64,000 bases of DNA from Vibrio orientalis CIP 102891 = ATCC 33934 (GTDB lineage Bacteria > Pseudomonadota > Gammaproteobacteria > Enterobacterales > Vibrionaceae), in contig NZ_ACZV01000005.1 in NCBI RefSeq assembly GCF_000176235.1, positions 1,984,001 through 2,048,000 on the forward strand, in the 5' to 3' direction. Every line of letters begins with the position of its first letter. The stretch's first letter is position 1. This document shows positions 61,420 through 64,000 of the stretch, one piece after another. The position numbers and the translations under genes were made by a program. The notes below the pieces were generated by a model, which saw only the letters and a program-made list of their open reading frames with translations, had not been told where the DNA came from and did not search any database.

Positions 61420-62937
61420 TTAGTCCTGCCAATAAGGTTCCGCTTCAATACAGATAACGCGAGTTTGCTCCATTGCATGAAGAATGGAGCTCTCTTGGCG
61501 CGCTAACCAACGTTCAAGCTGTTCGCGCTCTTCACCTTGTAGCTTTTCTACTAAAGGAGCGAGTGTTTTTAGCTTCAGTAGGTCATCAGTCCCATGGAGT
61601 AAGTCACTCCAAGGTAAACGGAAGCTATCACGTTCATCAAAATCATACAGGCTGGCAAAACTCACACCCGTGAATAGATTGCGCATCAAGCGGTATTGCT
61701 GCTCAATGTAATCTTGGCTAGTTAAGTTACGCTCTGGCGGGAAGGCTTCCATCAACTCTGCCCAAGTTCTATCGAGTTGCTGTACAGAAAAGTGTTCAAC
61801 GTTGAGTGCCATTTTTTCACGCGATTTCTCGTCCAAAAACGGTTGCCAACCACGAGTTAAAATCCAACGACTCAAGTCTAGCAATAGCCCGGTGTAACGA
61901 GACGAGTTGAGTAGTTCTAGAATTTGCTCTCGGCTTGGTAGCCGCTCTTCAATCTGCTTCAGTTCAATGACAAGGAACTTACGTGCATCTAACTTGCGCA
62001 GCGCATGGCCTTTATCATCAAGCAGGTCTTCTAAATACTCATAGTCATTCAACCATTCAAGATCTTGCTCTAGCCATTTCAGCTCTTGACGTAAAATCGC
62101 ACTGGCTCGACGCGGCACCACGCCACCGTACACAGTTAAAATCTGGCGAATGTAGCTAATTGAGTGCTTGATTTCGTGTAGTGCTTCAATCGAATCGCGT
62201 TCAGAGTAGATCTGCTCATGGTAATGCCAATGAGAAAGTGCATGCTCTAAAGAGTTAATCAAGCAAGACTCAACGCTATCTCTTCTTTTAGTATCAACTA
62301 AAGCGAGCGGTTTCACTTTATCACCGGTATAGCCCATCGCCAGTCGGTACCCTTTCGCCGCTTTACTTAAGTTACCAAGGCGCATACCACCCTGCTCACA
62401 GAAAAGACGCGCTAAGGTAAACAGAGCATCGGTTTGCCCAGATTTAAGCTCCAGCTCCACCTCACAAATAGGGTCTTCCTGACCATTGGCTTCGACTTTA
62501 CCTTGATCAAAAGCCACTTCAACCTGGCTACCATCTGGCATACCAATCAGCCACTGTTCACGAGTAAAGTTAGTCGAGAAAAGGGGTTGCAGTTCCGATT
62601 GAAGAATCGCTATCTCTTTACCTTTCGGCCAGATATCTTCGGGATGCAACGTTAGGTCAGGCTCATTACCGTCATGCTCTGCGTTGTATTCAGGTCTTTG
62701 GTGCAAACCAGCAACAACGCGGCCTGCCGTCTTGACGGTCTGTACATAAACATCATCATAACGGCGAATACGCATGCCAATATCATGTTGGCGGAGCCAG
62801 TTATCCGGCGTATCAAAGTAGGTGTTACCAAGCTCTCGACAGCTATGCTGAAGTACTTTGGTTTCAGAAATTTTTTGACGTAAAGTCTCTGAAAAATCGG
62901 GAGAAACAAAAAACTTCAGTTCTATCTCGGTTTCCAT
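61420..62937 (-). CDS. ygiF: CYTH-CHAD inorganic triphosphatase YgiF
   Basis: A 505-residue protein hydrolysing inorganic triphosphate in the family's characterised members. The CYTH tunnel domain (1-200) begins METEIELKFFVS with the ExExK motif and continues with TYFDTPDNWLRQHDIGMRIR. The CHAD domain (about 215-505), rich in His and Arg helices (ALHEIKHSISYIRQILTVYGG), is thought to bind polyphosphate. The ATG at 62937 after AAAGG is chosen because the domain starts exactly there; earlier in-frame codons would add 19 unrelated residues. In E. coli ygiF precedes glnE directly; here two genes intervene. Confidence 0.94.
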   Translation of the reverse strand: METEIELKFFVSPDFSETLRQKISETKVLQHSCRELGNTYFDTPDNWLRQHDIGMRIRRYDDVYVQTVKTAGRVVAGLHQRPEYNAEHDGNEPDLTLHPEDIWPKGKEIAILQSELQPLFSTNFTREQWLIGMPDGSQVEVAFDQGKVEANGQEDPICEVELELKSGQTDALFTLARLFCEQGGMRLGNLSKAAKGYRLAMGYTGDKVKPLALVDTKRRDSVESCLINSLEHALSHWHYHEQIYSERDSIEALHEIKHSISYIRQILTVYGGVVPRRASAILRQELKWLEQDLEWLNDYEYLEDLLDDKGHALRKLDARKFLVIELKQIEERLPSREQILELLNSSRYTGLLLDLSRWILTRGWQPFLDEKSREKMALNVEHFSVQQLDRTWAELMEAFPPERNLTSQDYIEQQYRLMRNLFTGVSFASLYDFDERDSFRLPWSDLLHGTDDLLKLKTLAPLVEKLQGEEREQLERWLARQESSILHAMEQTRVICIEAEPYWQD

Positions 62938-63143
62938 AGTGTTACCTTTCAAAGCAGATAGAGACAGGATATTGCCTATTTTCTTACTCGGCAAGAAAGA
63001 AATATCGCCCCAATGATGATCTAAAACAGTTTTAATGAGTGATTTAATGGGTTAACATGCGCGCCTTTATAGCCATCGTTCAACATTTCGCCATGAAATG
63101 GTGTATGTTAGTTTTTAGGTTATATTAATTGGGTTGAATGACC

Positions 63144-63824
63144 ATGCCAGTAAATACAATTATGGGGTTATTTGCAAAGTCCCCTATTAAACCTTTGCAG
63201 CGCCACGTTGTGTGTGTAAACGAATGTTGCTCGCACCTAGTTAACTTCTTTGAAGTAAGTTCAAAGGGTGACTGGGAGAAAGCATCTGAAATCCGTTCAC
63301 AGATTTCTCACCTAGAGAAAGAAGCCGACGTATTAAAGCGCGAAATTCGTCTTAAACTTCCTCGTGGTTTGTTTATGCCTGTGGATCGTAGTGACATGTT
63401 GGAACTACTGACACAGCAAGACAAACTAGCAAACCTTGCAAAAGATATTGCTGGCCGTGTTTATGGCCGTCAATTGACTATCCCTGCACCTCTTCAAGAA
63501 AACTTTATCGCGTACGTAAAACGTTGCCTAGACGCAGCGGAGCAAGCGCAAAAAGTTATCAATGAGCTTGATGAGTTATTGGAAACTGGATTTAAAGGCC
63601 GTGAAGTAACACTTGTGGCTGAAATGATCCATCAACTGGATGTGATTGAGGACGACACAGACGCGATGCAGATTCAACTTCGCCAGCAACTAATGGCTAT
63701 CGAAGCGGATCTAAGTCCTATTGATGTGATGTTCCTTTACAAAATTCTAGAGTGGGTAGGTGGTATTGCTGATCAGGCGCAACGTGTTGGTGCGCGTCTG
63801 GAAGTAATGTTGTCTCGCTCATAA
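63144..63824 (+). CDS. DUF47/TIGR00153 PhoU-like phosphate transport regulator
   Basis: A 226-residue, mostly helical protein of the DUF47 family, PhoU-like and usually linked to PiT transporters. It begins MPVNTIMGLFAKSPIKPLQRHVVCVNECCSHLVNFFE and has the acidic metal-binding type helices ISHLEKEADVLKREIRLKLPRGLFMPVDRSDMLELLTQQDKLAN and VIEDDTDAMQIQLRQQL. An ATG two codons upstream (63138) is possible; neither has a strong site. It precedes a PiT gene by 131 bp, so it probably modulates phosphate uptake. Confidence 0.9.
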   Translation: MPVNTIMGLFAKSPIKPLQRHVVCVNECCSHLVNFFEVSSKGDWEKASEIRSQISHLEKEADVLKREIRLKLPRGLFMPVDRSDMLELLTQQDKLANLAKDIAGRVYGRQLTIPAPLQENFIAYVKRCLDAAEQAQKVINELDELLETGFKGREVTLVAEMIHQLDVIEDDTDAMQIQLRQQLMAIEADLSPIDVMFLYKILEWVGGIADQAQRVGARLEVMLSRS

Positions 63825-63865
63825 AATAAGTTAACCAAATAACGAAGAGCATCTAACTAGTTCAC

Positions 63866-63907
63866 ACCCCTTATAGGCGCTAAATACTGACGCGCTGAAG
63901 GGGTTTT
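63866..63907 (+). other. Stem-loop between DUF47 gene and PiT gene
   Basis: ACCCCTT pairs with AAGGGGT around an inner GCGC/GCGC stem, followed by TTTG. It may be a terminator or attenuator within the phosphate operon. Confidence 0.5.
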
Positions 63908-63955
63908 GTCGTGCTTAATTTTTGCTCCGCTTGTTATCAACAACTAGGTATTACG

Positions 63956-64000
63956 ATGGATATCCTTGCGAACTACGGCACTGTCCTGATTCTTATTGCA
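63956..64000 (+). CDS. PiT-family inorganic phosphate transporter (N-terminal fragment)
   Basis: Only the first 15 codons are present (MDILANYGTVLILIA), starting at an ATG with AGG about seven bases upstream and running off the right edge. The short hydrophobic start and the preceding DUF47 gene make a PiT transporter the likely identity. The sequence alone is too short to prove it. Confidence 0.6.
   Translation, partial: MDILANYGTVLILIA

Overview
The window is a stretch of the main chromosome of a Vibrio species. The evidence is core-gene content: UbiT/UbiU/UbiV, ArcA/ArcB, fused ThrA, tRNA-fMet and tRNA-Leu(GAG) beside secG and rimP, NlpI next to PNPase, and YgiF, GlnE and HldE. Two complete glutamate synthase operons, several PAS/GGDEF/EAL proteins and moderate GC also fit Vibrio. 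Species cannot be decided by eye. I see no phage, transposase, integron, CRISPR array or plasmid gene. Coding density is high and most genes have close, recognisable relatives.

Layout. 1-4503 (minus strand): nudF-yqiB-cpdA-yqiA-parE, with parE cut by the left edge. 4736-6040: tolC, divergent from nudF. 6124-11763 (minus): a small lipoprotein, the ArcB hybrid kinase, a PAS/GGDEF diguanylate cyclase and radical-SAM YhcC. 12299-24643 (plus): two tandem gltBD operons encoding two different NADPH-GOGAT types, then a DUF1499 lipoprotein. 25242-32192 (minus): secG, tRNA-Leu, tRNA-fMet, rimP-nusA-infB-rbfA-truB, the transcription/translation operon. 32416-37696: a GNAT acetyltransferase and ubiT (minus), a GGDEF/EAL protein, then ubiU-ubiV (plus), for O2-independent ubiquinone synthesis. 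37741-43411 (minus): a MATE exporter with its MarR regulator, nlpI, pnp and rpsO. 43737-46928 (plus): mtnN, a CbiB-like protein, btuF and a TRIC/YadS-type membrane protein. 47146-52053 (minus): thrC-thrB-thrA behind a complete thrL leader and attenuator. 52287-54689: a small exported barrel-like protein, an RraA-like protein, DUF3293 and arcA. 54814-64000: hldE-glnE, a chemoreceptor, a K+ channel, ygiF, then a DUF47 protein and the first codons of a PiT phosphate transporter.

Working themes: nitrogen assimilation (two GOGATs, GlnE), anaerobic adaptation (ArcB and ArcA at opposite ends of a 48-kb block, a perfect FNR-type box upstream of arcA, UbiTUV), translation and RNA metabolism (IF2, NusA, RimP, RbfA, TruB, S15, PNPase, SecG) and threonine synthesis under attenuation.

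The most interesting signals are regulatory or architectural: paired identical operators around marR; tandem terminator-like elements before rimP; related AT-rich palindromes before gltB; twin TTGTACAA sites before tolC; loss of the second redox cysteine in ArcB; and two imperfect palindromic repeats lying at apparent gene-order junctions. I did not find a cluster I would call a new biological system.
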